Assembly (NCBI RefSeq): GCF_013394655.1 | Contig: NZ_CP053351.1 | Coordinates: 3,698,001-3,762,000, forward strand | Source of the DNA: Winogradskyella schleiferi | Lineage (GTDB): Bacteria > Bacteroidota > Bacteroidia > Flavobacteriales > Flavobacteriaceae | DNA: 64,000 bases | Reading direction: 5' to 3' | Shown: piece after piece, positions 17,581 through 27,050 of the stretch | How the letters are laid out: the number at the start of each line of letters is the position of its first letter | How positions within the stretch are numbered: the stretch's first letter is position 1 | The notes under the pieces: generated by a model | The model's input: only the letters and a program-made list of their open reading frames with translations | What the model was told of the DNA's origin: nothing | The model's database searches: none | Made by a program: the position numbers and the translations under genes

Positions 17581-19356
17581 TTAGCGAACGCCGTGCATAA
17601 GTCTTTTTAATAATGGGTGCAATGCAAATGACACTAATCCAAGCACTATTGGAACAATTGTAAATATTAAGAAGAAATAAGACAATCCGTCTTCTCGTGT
17701 TATCTTTTCAATATCACCACCTACATAATGCGCCATTTTGTTTCCTATTGCTATAGCTAAATAATAAACCCCAAACATAAAAGCTACCATTCTCGCAGGA
17801 ACTAACTTACTTAAATAAGATAATCCCATTGGTGACAAACAAAGCTCACCTAGTGTATGAAATAAATATGCTAATACTAACCACATCATACTCAATTTAG
17901 CAGTTTCTGCTCCTAAAGGAACAATTCTTGTGGCGAAGGCCAACAAACCAAATCCTATTGCCATTATAATAAGCCCTAACCCATACTTAACCGCAGCTGG
18001 AGGGTTATATTTACTATCCCACCATTTGGTAAATAAAGGTGCAAAAACTATTATAAATAAAGAGTTTAAAATCGCAAACCAAGTAATTTCTACCTCCTTA
18101 GCTTCAACACTAAAATTAATGTATAGTTTGTAAATAACTAATGCCCAAATAAGAACAAAACTAATAGCCAAAACAATATTAGACAAGCTAATTTTGCTAA
18201 AGGTTTTTTTGAATAGACTAAATAACACATAGGTAATAATTCCTATAGGTACAACAGTAACTATTAAATCTATTATCTTAAAAACAGAGGCTGCATTTCC
18301 TTCTAAAACTCTATCTGTAAAATCCCGTGTGAATATTGGTAATGAACCGGCAGCCTGTTCAAATGCAGCCCAAAAGAATATGGTGAAAATACAAAAAATA
18401 GTAAAAGCAATCATTCTGTCCCTTACAATTTTTTCATAGCGCGGAATTCTAACAACAAGGATTATGATAAATATTATTGCAGCAAGTAGCGCAAAAAATA
18501 AAGAGTCCGTCATTCCTGCTATTGCAAAATTAAACGTATCTATTTGACCTATTTTACTTAGTGGGTCGTTGATAATAAAAATTAATGCCGAAATAATAAA
18601 TATGGCAATTAACACATAATCAAGTATTATAAAATGATTCAGCTTATTGCTTATTTTTTCTTTAGAAGTATCTAAGTCATCAACAAGCGTATCAATTAAG
18701 TCTTTCTTTTCATTATTCGGTTTTGCACCAACATCTCCAAAAAGTGGCTGTGCGTAGTAAAACTGTACCATTCCTAAAAACATAAATATACCTGCTAAAC
18801 CAAAGCCATAACTCCATCCAACATTTTCACCAAGCCATCCACATAGCATAATCCCTAAAAATGCACCAGCATTCACTCCCATATAAAAAATATTGTAAGC
18901 ACCATCTTTTTTCTCATCATGGCCCTCATACATTTTGGATATAATTGAAGTCATATTTGGCTTAAAAAAACCATTTCCTAAAATCAAAAATGCAATTCCT
19001 ATATATAAAAAAGTTGGAGTTTCAACAGCCATTGAAGCATGCCCAAGAGTCATTAGTAACGCACCAATAACTACAGCCATACGGTAGCCAATTTTGTTAT
19101 CTGCTAACCATCCGCCCATAATAGGTGTCAAATAAACCAACATGGCGTAAGTACCTAATAAAGACAATGCAGCAGGCTTATCCCAACCCCAACCAGGATT
19201 GTCTCCAGCGACTGCGCCAGTTAGAAAAATTACCAAAATCGCACGCATTCCATAATAGGAAAAACGTTCCCACATTTCAGTAAAAAACAAAACGAACAAT
19301 CCTGCTGGATGTCCCATTACTTTTGTAGCGAAAAAATTTTCGGATGAACTATTCAT
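17581..19356 (-). CDS. Proton-dependent oligopeptide transporter (POT/PTR2)
   Basis: Inner-membrane symporter for di- and tripeptides. The 591-residue major-facilitator protein has the POT signature near the N-terminus (FFTEMWERFSYYGMRA, about 25-40) and the second signature motif FYMGVNAGAF near 157. It is longer than E. coli POTs, with extra membrane segments in the middle. A second POT lies directly upstream on the same strand and a dipeptidyl peptidase beyond that, making a peptide-use block. Confidence 0.93.
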   Translation of the reverse strand: MNSSSENFFATKVMGHPAGLFVLFFTEMWERFSYYGMRAILVIFLTGAVAGDNPGWGWDKPAALSLLGTYAMLVYLTPIMGGWLADNKIGYRMAVVIGALLMTLGHASMAVETPTFLYIGIAFLILGNGFFKPNMTSIISKMYEGHDEKKDGAYNIFYMGVNAGAFLGIMLCGWLGENVGWSYGFGLAGIFMFLGMVQFYYAQPLFGDVGAKPNNEKKDLIDTLVDDLDTSKEKISNKLNHFIILDYVLIAIFIISALIFIINDPLSKIGQIDTFNFAIAGMTDSLFFALLAAIIFIIILVVRIPRYEKIVRDRMIAFTIFCIFTIFFWAAFEQAAGSLPIFTRDFTDRVLEGNAASVFKIIDLIVTVVPIGIITYVLFSLFKKTFSKISLSNIVLAISFVLIWALVIYKLYINFSVEAKEVEITWFAILNSLFIIVFAPLFTKWWDSKYNPPAAVKYGLGLIIMAIGFGLLAFATRIVPLGAETAKLSMMWLVLAYLFHTLGELCLSPMGLSYLSKLVPARMVAFMFGVYYLAIAIGNKMAHYVGGDIEKITREDGLSYFFLIFTIVPIVLGLVSFALHPLLKRLMHGVR

Positions 19357-19383
19357 GAATAAAAAGTTAATTTAGTTAAGAAG

Positions 19384-19417
19384 AAACCCTCACATGATAC
19401 AATCATGTAAAGGCTTT
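19384..19417 (-). terminator. Probable terminator between the two POT genes
   Basis: Inverted repeat ACATGAT / ATCATGT with a 3-nt loop, extended by AAGCC-like and GGGTTT-like flanks. On the minus strand it ends in a T-rich run. It lies 12 bp past the stop of the second POT gene. Confidence 0.6.
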
Positions 19418-19428
19418 ATATTTAGGTT

Positions 19429-20997
19429 TTAGTTATTAATATCTGGATCTGCTAATTCAAAACCTTCGGCTTCATCATTGTGCATCATGCGCTCATTATC
19501 TTCTGCGCCATGAGTCAGACGTTTAAGTGGTTTCAATATTAAAATAAATAATGTCCCAACAATAACTGTAAATATTAGTATCCCTAGAAATATTGTATAC
19601 TCCCCAAAATCACTAGCTGCCTCACCAACAATACCAGCTACTTTACTACCCAGACCAGTGGCGGCGAAATAAACACCCATCATTAGCGAAGCATATTTCA
19701 CGGGCGTTAATTTTGTTATAAACGATAAGGCTACGGGTGACAAACATAATTCTCCAATAGTATGGAATAAATAAGCCAATACTAACCAAATCATACTTGA
19801 CGCACCTGATTTTTCAAATTCCATAGCTGCAAACACCATAAACAGAAAACCAAAGCCCATTATGATAATACCAAGCGCCATTTTAAATAATGAGGAGGCT
19901 TCTTTTCCTTTTAACTTTCGTTTAGCCCAAAAAGAGGCGACAGCCGTGGCAAATAAAATTATGAACCCAGCATTTAAACTTTGAAACATAACCGTAGGTA
20001 TTTCCCAACCGAATAACATTCTATCTGTATTTGTTTCTGTATATAAATTCATTAATCCACCAGCTTGCTCAAATGCACCCCAGAAAACAATGACCATAAT
20101 AAACGATAATAACAGTACCATGAACCTGTCTTTAAATACTTTAGATTCCAACTCTTTATATATCATCATTAATAGAATGACTACTGCTGTAAGAAACAAA
20201 AACAATAAGCCATAACCCCATTCTAAGGTGTACCAACCCCAAATAGATGCAGCGAATAAAATAACTGCAAACATTAATTGTTTTGGTGATTTAAATAACT
20301 TTCCATAAAGCTTTCCATAAGAAATTTCATTTGGATCATCTTTTTTAGCTGGCACAAAGTTTCCAACTTGAGTTAAGTATTTTTGCCCAAATATATAGTT
20401 AATCAATCCTATGAGCATCACAACTCCTGCAAGACCAAACCCAGCATGCCAACCCCATTCGGCCACCACTAATCCCACAATCATAGTTGCTAATAAAGAT
20501 CCTAAGTTTATTCCAATATAAAAAATACTGAAACCTTTATCTCTTCTAATGTCTCCTTCTTTGTAAAGGCCTCCGACCATTGTCGAAATATTTGGTTTCA
20601 ACAAACCAACTCCTAAAATTACGAGACCCAATCCTGTGTAAAATGCCCAAATATCGGTCATAACTAAGACACCGTGTCCTAAACACAAAATGATAGCACC
20701 TAATAGAACCGCTTTCTTTTGTCCTATCAGTTTATCTGCAATCATTCCTCCAGGAATTGACATCACATATACTAGCATCGTGTACCACCCATAAAGTGCT
20801 AATGCTTCTTTACTTGTCCAACCTAAACCTGCACCTCTGTCATCTCCAATTGTAGCCGTTGTCATATACAATACTAATAAGGCTCTCATACCATAATACG
20901 AAAAACGTTCCCACATTTCTGTTAGGAACAAAATATAAAGCCCTATTGGCTGCCCAAATAGTTCTTTTTGATGCGGTTTTTTAATTGCTGTTGACAT
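19429..20997 (-). CDS. Proton-dependent oligopeptide transporter (POT/PTR2)
   Basis: Second POT-family symporter (522 residues) with the same signatures: FLTEMWERFSYYGMRA near 24-39 and FYIGINLGSL near 161. It is related to, but clearly diverged from, the neighbouring POT, so this is an old duplication. It lies 54 bp downstream of the DPP IV gene, consistent with uptake of the dipeptides that enzyme releases. Confidence 0.93.
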   Translation of the reverse strand: MSTAIKKPHQKELFGQPIGLYILFLTEMWERFSYYGMRALLVLYMTTATIGDDRGAGLGWTSKEALALYGWYTMLVYVMSIPGGMIADKLIGQKKAVLLGAIILCLGHGVLVMTDIWAFYTGLGLVILGVGLLKPNISTMVGGLYKEGDIRRDKGFSIFYIGINLGSLLATMIVGLVVAEWGWHAGFGLAGVVMLIGLINYIFGQKYLTQVGNFVPAKKDDPNEISYGKLYGKLFKSPKQLMFAVILFAASIWGWYTLEWGYGLLFLFLTAVVILLMMIYKELESKVFKDRFMVLLLSFIMVIVFWGAFEQAGGLMNLYTETNTDRMLFGWEIPTVMFQSLNAGFIILFATAVASFWAKRKLKGKEASSLFKMALGIIIMGFGFLFMVFAAMEFEKSGASSMIWLVLAYLFHTIGELCLSPVALSFITKLTPVKYASLMMGVYFAATGLGSKVAGIVGEAASDFGEYTIFLGILIFTVIVGTLFILILKPLKRLTHGAEDNERMMHNDEAEGFELADPDINN

Positions 20998-21051
20998 AAT
21001 TTTAATAATTAGTTAGTGTTAGTTAGTTTAGCCTTTTATTTTTGATGATTC

Positions 21052-23259
21052 CTATTCTTCCTTATCACTTGTTTCAAGTTTATCACCTAAAGTTCTGTGG
21101 ATAAAATCGGTCATCTTTTTATATAAATGTAATCTTGTATTCCCACCATAAATACTGTGGTTTTTATCTGGATATATCATCCACTCAAATTGTTTGTCGG
21201 CTTGGATTAAGGCTTCAACCATGCGCATGGTGTTTTGCACATGTACATTATCATCACCTGTTCCGTGGATTAATAGATAATCACCTTTAAGTTTATTGAC
21301 ATGATTGATTGGGGAGTTTTCATCATAACCACTCGGGTTTTCTTGAGGTGTGGTCATGTAGCGTTCAGTATAAATAGTATCATAAAACCTCCAACTCGTT
21401 ACAGGCGCAACGGCAATAGCCATTTTAAATACATCATTTCCCTTGAACAATACATTACTGCTCATAAAGCCGCCATAGCTCCAGCCCCAAATTCCAATTC
21501 GTGATGCATCAATATAATCTCGATTTCCGAGTTGTTTCGCCGCTTCAATTTGGTCTTCCACTTCGTATTTCCCCAATTCATTTTGGGTTACCTTTTTGAA
21601 ATCTGCGCCTTTAAATCCTGTTCCTCTACCATCTACACAAACCACAATATAATCTTGTTGTGCCAGCATTTGAAACCAATAATCATTGGCGCTATTCCAG
21701 CGGTTGGCGACTTGCTGAGAACCTGGACCTGAATATTGGTACATAAAAAGTGGATATTCCCTATTTGGGTCAAAATCTGCTGGTTTTATCATCCACATAT
21801 TCAAATCGTTGCCATTGACATTTATAGTACTAAACTCTTTTTTAGAGGTGACATAACTCCCCACTTTCTGTGCCAACTGATCATTATCTTTAATAAGCTT
21901 AATCACATCACCAGTATTGGCATCATAAAGCGTATATTCTTGAGGCGATGTTGCACTAGAATGTGTGTTTATAAAATAAGTGTAGTCAGCACTAAAAGAT
22001 GCGCTATTTGTCCCTTCTGTTTCAGTAAGTCTCTTCTTGTTTTTCCCGTTTAATTTAATAGAATAAATAGCTCTATTAATAGAACCATTTTCAGTGGATT
22101 GGTAATAAATGGTATTAGATTTTTCATTAAAACCATAGTAACTCGTCACTTCCCAGTTGCCTTTCGTAACTTGATTAATCAATTCTCCATCATTGGAATA
22201 ATGATAAATATGATTAAAACCGTCCTTTTCACTCGTCCAAATAAAACTATTATCTTTTAGAAACGTTAAGTTATCAGTGACATCGATATAGGCCTTGTCT
22301 TTTTCTGCTAAAACATTTTTAGAGGTCATCGATTCGGTATCAATCATCCAAAGGTCTAATTCGTTTTGATGACGATTCATGTATTGTGCACTTAAAACTT
22401 CCGCATCGTTAGTCCACTTTATTCTTGGGATGTAGAAATCTTCATAAGCTTTATCAACTTTTAATTCCTTAAGGCTTTTGGAATTTAAATCATACAAGTG
22501 CAAAGAAATCTTAGAATTGGCTTCACCAGCTTTAGGATATTTAAATACATGTTGGGTTTGGTATAAATCTGAACCATAAACATCCATTGAAAATTCTGGC
22601 ACATCAGTTTCATCAAATCTTATAAAAGCGATTTTGTTGCTATCCGTGTTCCAATCGAAAGCCCTTACAAAAGCAAATTCCTCTTCGTAAACCCAATCCG
22701 TAATTCCATTGATGATTTTATTTTTTTCACCATCGGTTGTGATTTGTTCAACATTTCCAGATTTTAAATCCTTAACGAATAAATTATTTTCTAATCCGTA
22801 AGCTACTTTTGTACCATCTGGTGATAAGGTGGGTTCTTGCACTAAATCATCCGATACTTTGGTCACTTTTTTTGAAGCGATATCATATACATAATATTCG
22901 CCCAAAGTGGAACGTCTAAACACTGGTTCCGATTTTGTAGTGAGAATCACTTTTGATTCATCAGCACTAAATGCGTAATCAAGAAAACCTTGAATCTCAG
23001 CTATATCAGCTGAAGACACCAAGGTTTTGACTTTTTCCAAGGTTTTATAATCGTAAATATCTATGGTCGAGATTCTCGTTTTCTTATCAAAATTTAAGAC
23101 TGAATACTGAGTTCCATTATCCATAGAATGCAAGGCTTGCATCCCTTCTGTTCTAAACTGACCACTCCAAATGTCTTGAAGCGTGATTTGTTTTTCTTGG
23201 TAAAAAACCATTGAAGTCATTAAAAAGCCAAAAACAGCCACAACCTGTCTAAAATTCAT
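21052..23259 (-). CDS. Dipeptidyl peptidase IV family (S9B) serine peptidase
   Basis: Exported exopeptidase that removes N-terminal dipeptides, typically after proline. An N-terminal signal (about 1-20) is followed by a DPP IV beta-propeller with the double-Glu motif YEEEFAF (191-197), which in DPP IV holds the substrate N-terminus. The peptidase domain has GWSYGG (Ser594), the acid in HGTGDDNVH (Asp669/670) and His701. At 735 residues it is full length. Neighbouring POT genes would import the products. Confidence 0.94.
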   Translation of the reverse strand: MNFRQVVAVFGFLMTSMVFYQEKQITLQDIWSGQFRTEGMQALHSMDNGTQYSVLNFDKKTRISTIDIYDYKTLEKVKTLVSSADIAEIQGFLDYAFSADESKVILTTKSEPVFRRSTLGEYYVYDIASKKVTKVSDDLVQEPTLSPDGTKVAYGLENNLFVKDLKSGNVEQITTDGEKNKIINGITDWVYEEEFAFVRAFDWNTDSNKIAFIRFDETDVPEFSMDVYGSDLYQTQHVFKYPKAGEANSKISLHLYDLNSKSLKELKVDKAYEDFYIPRIKWTNDAEVLSAQYMNRHQNELDLWMIDTESMTSKNVLAEKDKAYIDVTDNLTFLKDNSFIWTSEKDGFNHIYHYSNDGELINQVTKGNWEVTSYYGFNEKSNTIYYQSTENGSINRAIYSIKLNGKNKKRLTETEGTNSASFSADYTYFINTHSSATSPQEYTLYDANTGDVIKLIKDNDQLAQKVGSYVTSKKEFSTINVNGNDLNMWMIKPADFDPNREYPLFMYQYSGPGSQQVANRWNSANDYWFQMLAQQDYIVVCVDGRGTGFKGADFKKVTQNELGKYEVEDQIEAAKQLGNRDYIDASRIGIWGWSYGGFMSSNVLFKGNDVFKMAIAVAPVTSWRFYDTIYTERYMTTPQENPSGYDENSPINHVNKLKGDYLLIHGTGDDNVHVQNTMRMVEALIQADKQFEWMIYPDKNHSIYGGNTRLHLYKKMTDFIHRTLGDKLETSDKEE

Positions 23260-23380
23260 AAATTTTTTGTTTTAATAAAGCAATGCCAAGTTTACTAAAA
23301 ATTATGCAAAAAATAGTCATTATTAACAGTAAATCGGCATTTACAATCTATATATAAGCACTTTTTATACCAATCCTAGT

Positions 23381-23388
23381 ATCTTTGT
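23381..23388 (+). promoter_or_regulatory. -7 element (TATCTTTG) of the HMG-CoA reductase promoter
   Basis: Exact TAnnTTTG match on the plus strand, 22 bp before the ATG at 23411. No strong -33 TTTG is visible. Confidence 0.5.
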
Positions 23389-23410
23389 TTTTTTTAAAAC
23401 TAAAACTAAT

Positions 23411-24727
23411 ATGCCAAATACCATTACTGGCTTTTCCAAGCTTTCAAAATCCGAAAAGATTGAGTGGCTTTTAGACACGTATTTCACGGATAAAGACAGT
23501 GCAAGAAACCTTGTTCAGCGCTATTGGAATTCTGATGAAAAATTGCAGAAGTTACACGATGAATTTATAGAAAATACAATTACCAATTACTATTTGCCAT
23601 TAGGTGTTGCGCCTAACTTTTTGATTAATGACACTTTTTATACGATTCCAATGGCGATTGAGGAAAGCTCAGTTATTGCGGCTGCCAGTAAAGCCGCTAA
23701 ATTCTGGTTGGAGCGTGGTGGTTTTAGGGCTGAAGTTTTATCGACTGAAAAAATTGGTCAGGTTCATTTTATATATAAAGGCGATTATGGTAAACTTGAA
23801 GCCTTTTTTAACGATGTAAAACCCAAATTAATCAGCGATACTGCTGCCATGACCAAAAGTATGGAGCGCAGAGGCGGTGGGATTTTAAATATTGAATTAC
23901 GAAACAAAGCCGAAGATTTACCAAATTATTATCAGCTTCACGCGACTTTTGAAACTTTGGATGCGATGGGCGCAAATTTTATCAACTCCTGCTTGGAACA
24001 ATTTGCAACGACCTTTAAAACCGAAGCTGAAAAGTTTGAACGTTTTAATGCTGAAGAGAAAAACATCTCAATTGTTATGAGTATCCTTTCCAATTACGTC
24101 CCACAATGTTTGGTGCGTGCGGAAGTGTCTTGTAAAGTTGAAGAATTAAAAAGTAAGGACATTCCTAATCCCGAAGCGTTTGTAAAGAAATTCAAACAAG
24201 CCGTGACTATTGCTGAAGTTGAACCTTATAGAGCCGTAACACATAACAAAGGCATTATGAATGGTATTGACGCGGTTGTATTGGCCACAGGCAATGATTT
24301 TAGAGCCGTTGAAGCTGGCGTACATGCTTATGCGGCAAAAGATGGTCAATATTCTAGTTTAACGCATTGTTCTGTTGATAATGGTATTTTTAAATTTTGG
24401 ATAGAAATTCCATTAGCTTTAGGAACCGTCGGTGGTCTAACCAACTTACATCCTTTGGTAAAATTTTCTTTGGAAATGTTACAAAAACCAACAGCCAAAG
24501 ATTTAATGAAAATTGTAGCGGTTGCAGGATTAGCTCAAAATTTTGGCGCCGTAAAATCGTTAACGACAACAGGAATTCAGGAAGGCCACATGAAAATGCA
24601 CTTGATGAATATATTGAATCAATTTGAAGCTACTGAGGACGAAAAAGTAAAACTTATCGAACATTTTAAGACAAATGTTGTTACTCATAGTGCGGTTGTT
24701 GAGGAGATAGGAAAATTAAGAGCATAG
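23411..24727 (+). CDS. mvaA: Hydroxymethylglutaryl-CoA reductase, class II
   Basis: Catalyses HMG-CoA / mevalonate interconversion. In Bacteroidota it supplies the mevalonate route to isoprenoids, although automatic annotation often calls this class 'degradative'. The 438-residue protein has the catalytic Glu in MAIEESSVIAAAS (about 84/85), the Asp in VVLATGNDFRAVEAG and the C-terminal His in GIQEGHMKMH. The kinase of the same pathway lies 1 kb downstream, with an ADP-ribosylglycohydrolase gene between them. Confidence 0.95.
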   Translation: MPNTITGFSKLSKSEKIEWLLDTYFTDKDSARNLVQRYWNSDEKLQKLHDEFIENTITNYYLPLGVAPNFLINDTFYTIPMAIEESSVIAAASKAAKFWLERGGFRAEVLSTEKIGQVHFIYKGDYGKLEAFFNDVKPKLISDTAAMTKSMERRGGGILNIELRNKAEDLPNYYQLHATFETLDAMGANFINSCLEQFATTFKTEAEKFERFNAEEKNISIVMSILSNYVPQCLVRAEVSCKVEELKSKDIPNPEAFVKKFKQAVTIAEVEPYRAVTHNKGIMNGIDAVVLATGNDFRAVEAGVHAYAAKDGQYSSLTHCSVDNGIFKFWIEIPLALGTVGGLTNLHPLVKFSLEMLQKPTAKDLMKIVAVAGLAQNFGAVKSLTTTGIQEGHMKMHLMNILNQFEATEDEKVKLIEHFKTNVVTHSAVVEEIGKLRA

Positions 24728-24782
24728 TTAAACTCAATATTTTAAATAACAAATTCCAAAGGCTAACTCGAACGGAGAATGC

Positions 24783-24810
24783 TCTCGCAGAGTTGCAAAA
24801 GACGCAAAGG
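24783..24810. repeat. CGCAAAG-type degenerate repeat
   Basis: Stretch of CTCGCAGAGTTGCAAAAGACGCAAAG type, related to 7679-7704. It lies at the left edge of the ADP-ribosylglycohydrolase gene and may mark an old insertion point. Confidence 0.4.
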
Positions 24811-24826
24811 TTTGTTGATATAAAAA

Positions 24827-25732
24827 ATGAATAAAAGCAAAAGATTTGAAGGATGTGTAATTGGTGGAGCAATTGGAGATGCTTGGGGAAGTGGTTTTGA
24901 AAATAAATCTAAACAAGAAGATGACACGTTCTACTTATTTGGAAGTTCAGATATAAAAACAACAACATGGGGAATTACAGATGACACTCAATTAACACTT
25001 GCTACTATTGAGGCAATGACTTTAAATAAGGCTTTGAAACCTGAACCAATAGCTAATCAATTCTTAAAGTATTATAGGCATAGAAAATTAAAAGGAATAG
25101 GATCAAGTACACTAAAGGCAATTCAAGAACTCGATTTTGGTGGTCATTGGAGTCAAACAGGAAGACGTGGAGAATTTGCAGCTGGAAATGGTGCAGCAAT
25201 GCGAATAGCGCCTCTTGCTTTTAGAAGCAAAATAACTAATTCCGAAATTAGAGATATTTGCATTATGACCCATAATAATGATGAAGCCTATATTGGAGCC
25301 CTAAGCGTCATAATTGCTTTAAGAGAAATTTTATATAAAAACTGGAATGGTAAAACAAATCTAATTGATAAAGTAATCGGTCAAATTCCAGATACAAGAG
25401 TTAGAGATAGATTAATCAAAATTAAAAACATAGAAAGTCTCGAAGAAATTGGTGAAATAGGAAATGATGGTTACGTTGTTAATTCTGTTCCATTAGCTAT
25501 AGCAGCTGCAAATAGAATAAAAGACCTTGGAATTGAAGAAATGTTTTCTAAACTCATTGAAATTGGTGGAGATACTGACACTAATTGTTCTATAGCGGGA
25601 CAAATTGCTGGAACATTTATTGGTATAGACGAGATTCCGGAACATCTATTAAATAAGCTCAAACAACTAAATGATTTTGATTGGATACAAAACACAATAA
25701 ATAATTTTAGAAAAACAGAAAATTGGACATAA
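24827..25732 (+). CDS. ADP-ribosylglycohydrolase family protein
   Basis: 301-residue enzyme of the DraG/ARH family, which removes ADP-ribose from proteins or small molecules using two metal ions. Seen motifs are GGAIGDAWGSG near 12-22, the metal-binding TDDTQLT near 51, GNGAAMRIAP near 124 and GGDTDTNCSIAGQ near 246. The target is unknown. It sits between two mevalonate-pathway genes that are usually adjacent in this group, so it looks inserted. Confidence 0.92.
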   Translation: MNKSKRFEGCVIGGAIGDAWGSGFENKSKQEDDTFYLFGSSDIKTTTWGITDDTQLTLATIEAMTLNKALKPEPIANQFLKYYRHRKLKGIGSSTLKAIQELDFGGHWSQTGRRGEFAAGNGAAMRIAPLAFRSKITNSEIRDICIMTHNNDEAYIGALSVIIALREILYKNWNGKTNLIDKVIGQIPDTRVRDRLIKIKNIESLEEIGEIGNDGYVVNSVPLAIAAANRIKDLGIEEMFSKLIEIGGDTDTNCSIAGQIAGTFIGIDEIPEHLLNKLKQLNDFDWIQNTINNFRKTENWT

Positions 25733-25785
25733 TCTACTATCCTTTTTTTAATAGAATTATAAAAGTATAATCTAAATACTGAATT

Positions 25786-26712
25786 TTGAACAACAATCCA
25801 AGAACATACCGAAGCAACGGAAAACTACTACTCACTGCAGAGTATGCCGTTTTAGATGGCGCAAAGGCATTGGCGATTCCAACAAAATATGGACAAAGCT
25901 TGACTGTTGAAGCGAATGATACTAATAATATTTATTGGCAGAGTTACAATGAATTGGGCAAGGTGTGGTTTGAATGCACACTTCCATTTGATGAGATTGC
26001 CACGACTGACAGAAAAAGTCAGTCTCGCAATGATATAAAAGAGCGGCTTATTGAAATATTACAAGCTGCAAAAAGTTTAAATCCTGATTTTTTAAGCTCA
26101 AATCAAGGTTTTAATATTATCACACATCAAGATTTTAATCGGCTTTGGGGTTTAGGCACTTCCTCTACTTTAATCAATAATGTAGCCAATTGGGCCAGTG
26201 TTGATGCTTATCAACTATTGGAACAAACATTTGGAGGTAGTGGTTATGATATTGCTTGCGCGCAAAATGATAACCCGATTTTATTTCAACTTCAACAGCA
26301 TCAAAAACCAATGGTGGAAACGGTAAATTTTCAACCTGAATTTAAACAACATTTATATTTTGTATATCTCAACCAGAAACAAAATAGTCGCGATGGGATT
26401 TCTAGTTATAAGAAGCTTGGTAAAATCACTTCGGACAGCATTGAGCAAATTAACAGTATAACGGACACTATGATTGCTTGTAAATCCCTTTCAGAATTTG
26501 AAAGTTTGATCGATACTCATGAAACTATTATTTCAAAACTTATTCAGCAAGTACCGATTAAAACCCGCTTATTTTCGGATTTCAATGGCGCTGTAAAAAG
26601 TTTGGGAGCTTGGGGAGGCGATTTTGTTTTGGTGGCTTCTGAGGATAATCCGACTTCTTATTTTAATGCCAAAGGATTTGACGTTGTTATTCCTTATGAG
26701 AATATGGTTTAA
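25786..26712 (+). CDS. GYDIA-type GHMP kinase (mevalonate pathway)
   Basis: 308-residue kinase of the GHMP superfamily, probably a mevalonate or phosphomevalonate kinase. The N-terminal SNGKLLLTAEYAVLDGA, the phosphate loop WGLGTSSTLINN near residue 122 and the motif GGSGYDIACAQ near 150 define the GYDIA group of Bacteroidota. The start appears to be TTG at 25786, since no in-frame ATG precedes the conserved YRSNGKLLL. Exact substrate not proven. Confidence 0.9.
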   Translation: MNNNPRTYRSNGKLLLTAEYAVLDGAKALAIPTKYGQSLTVEANDTNNIYWQSYNELGKVWFECTLPFDEIATTDRKSQSRNDIKERLIEILQAAKSLNPDFLSSNQGFNIITHQDFNRLWGLGTSSTLINNVANWASVDAYQLLEQTFGGSGYDIACAQNDNPILFQLQQHQKPMVETVNFQPEFKQHLYFVYLNQKQNSRDGISSYKKLGKITSDSIEQINSITDTMIACKSLSEFESLIDTHETIISKLIQQVPIKTRLFSDFNGAVKSLGAWGGDFVLVASEDNPTSYFNAKGFDVVIPYENMV

Positions 26713-26807
26713 AATTACTGTCAAAAACTTTTAAATTCGTCTAAATTACCTAACAAGTTTTGGAAACATCTATTTTCGGAATTAATCTCATGTTTAATGA
26801 AAAAACA

Positions 26808-26881
26808 CCCCTAAAGTCCCCTCAAGGGGACAATCCACTCAGTTGAATTGGACAATTGTCCCCTTAAGGGGACTTTAGGGG
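26808..26881. repeat. REP-like long palindrome with 26-bp arms
   Basis: Left arm 26808-26833 and right arm 26856-26881 are reverse complements at 25 of 26 positions (CCCCTAAAGTCCCC core). Each arm is itself nearly palindromic around TCAA/TTAA. The element lies between convergent genes. Such hairpins occur as dispersed elements in flavobacteria (from memory); they may be moved by a RAYT-type transposase. It could also end transcription from both sides. Confidence 0.85.
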
Positions 26882-26978
26882 AGTAAACAAATTAATAATA
26901 AAATCACGAAGTTATTTGATAGTTCTGGGAAGTTTGAAACTTCATAGAGCATGAGATGCTGAAACCACAATTCAGCAT

Positions 26979-27027
26979 AAAAAAAATGGCTTCACTCCCG
27001 ATATTAATCGGGACTGCAAAGCCATTT
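26979..27027 (-). terminator. Intrinsic terminator after the PpiD gene
   Basis: Arms AAATGGCTT (26984-26992) and AAGCCATTT (27019-27027), with inner arms CCCGAT / ATCGGG. On the minus strand a run of T follows. It lies 24 bp past the stop at 27051. The rest of the gap 26713-27050 holds only the palindrome at 26808-26881. Confidence 0.85.
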
Positions 27028-27050
27028 CAAATCTATTTATTTAAATTCGG

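Noticed and set aside
26713..27050. CRISPR array suggested by repeated CCCC/GGGG blocks
   Set aside because: The blocks are arms of a single palindrome, without regular direct repeats or spacers.
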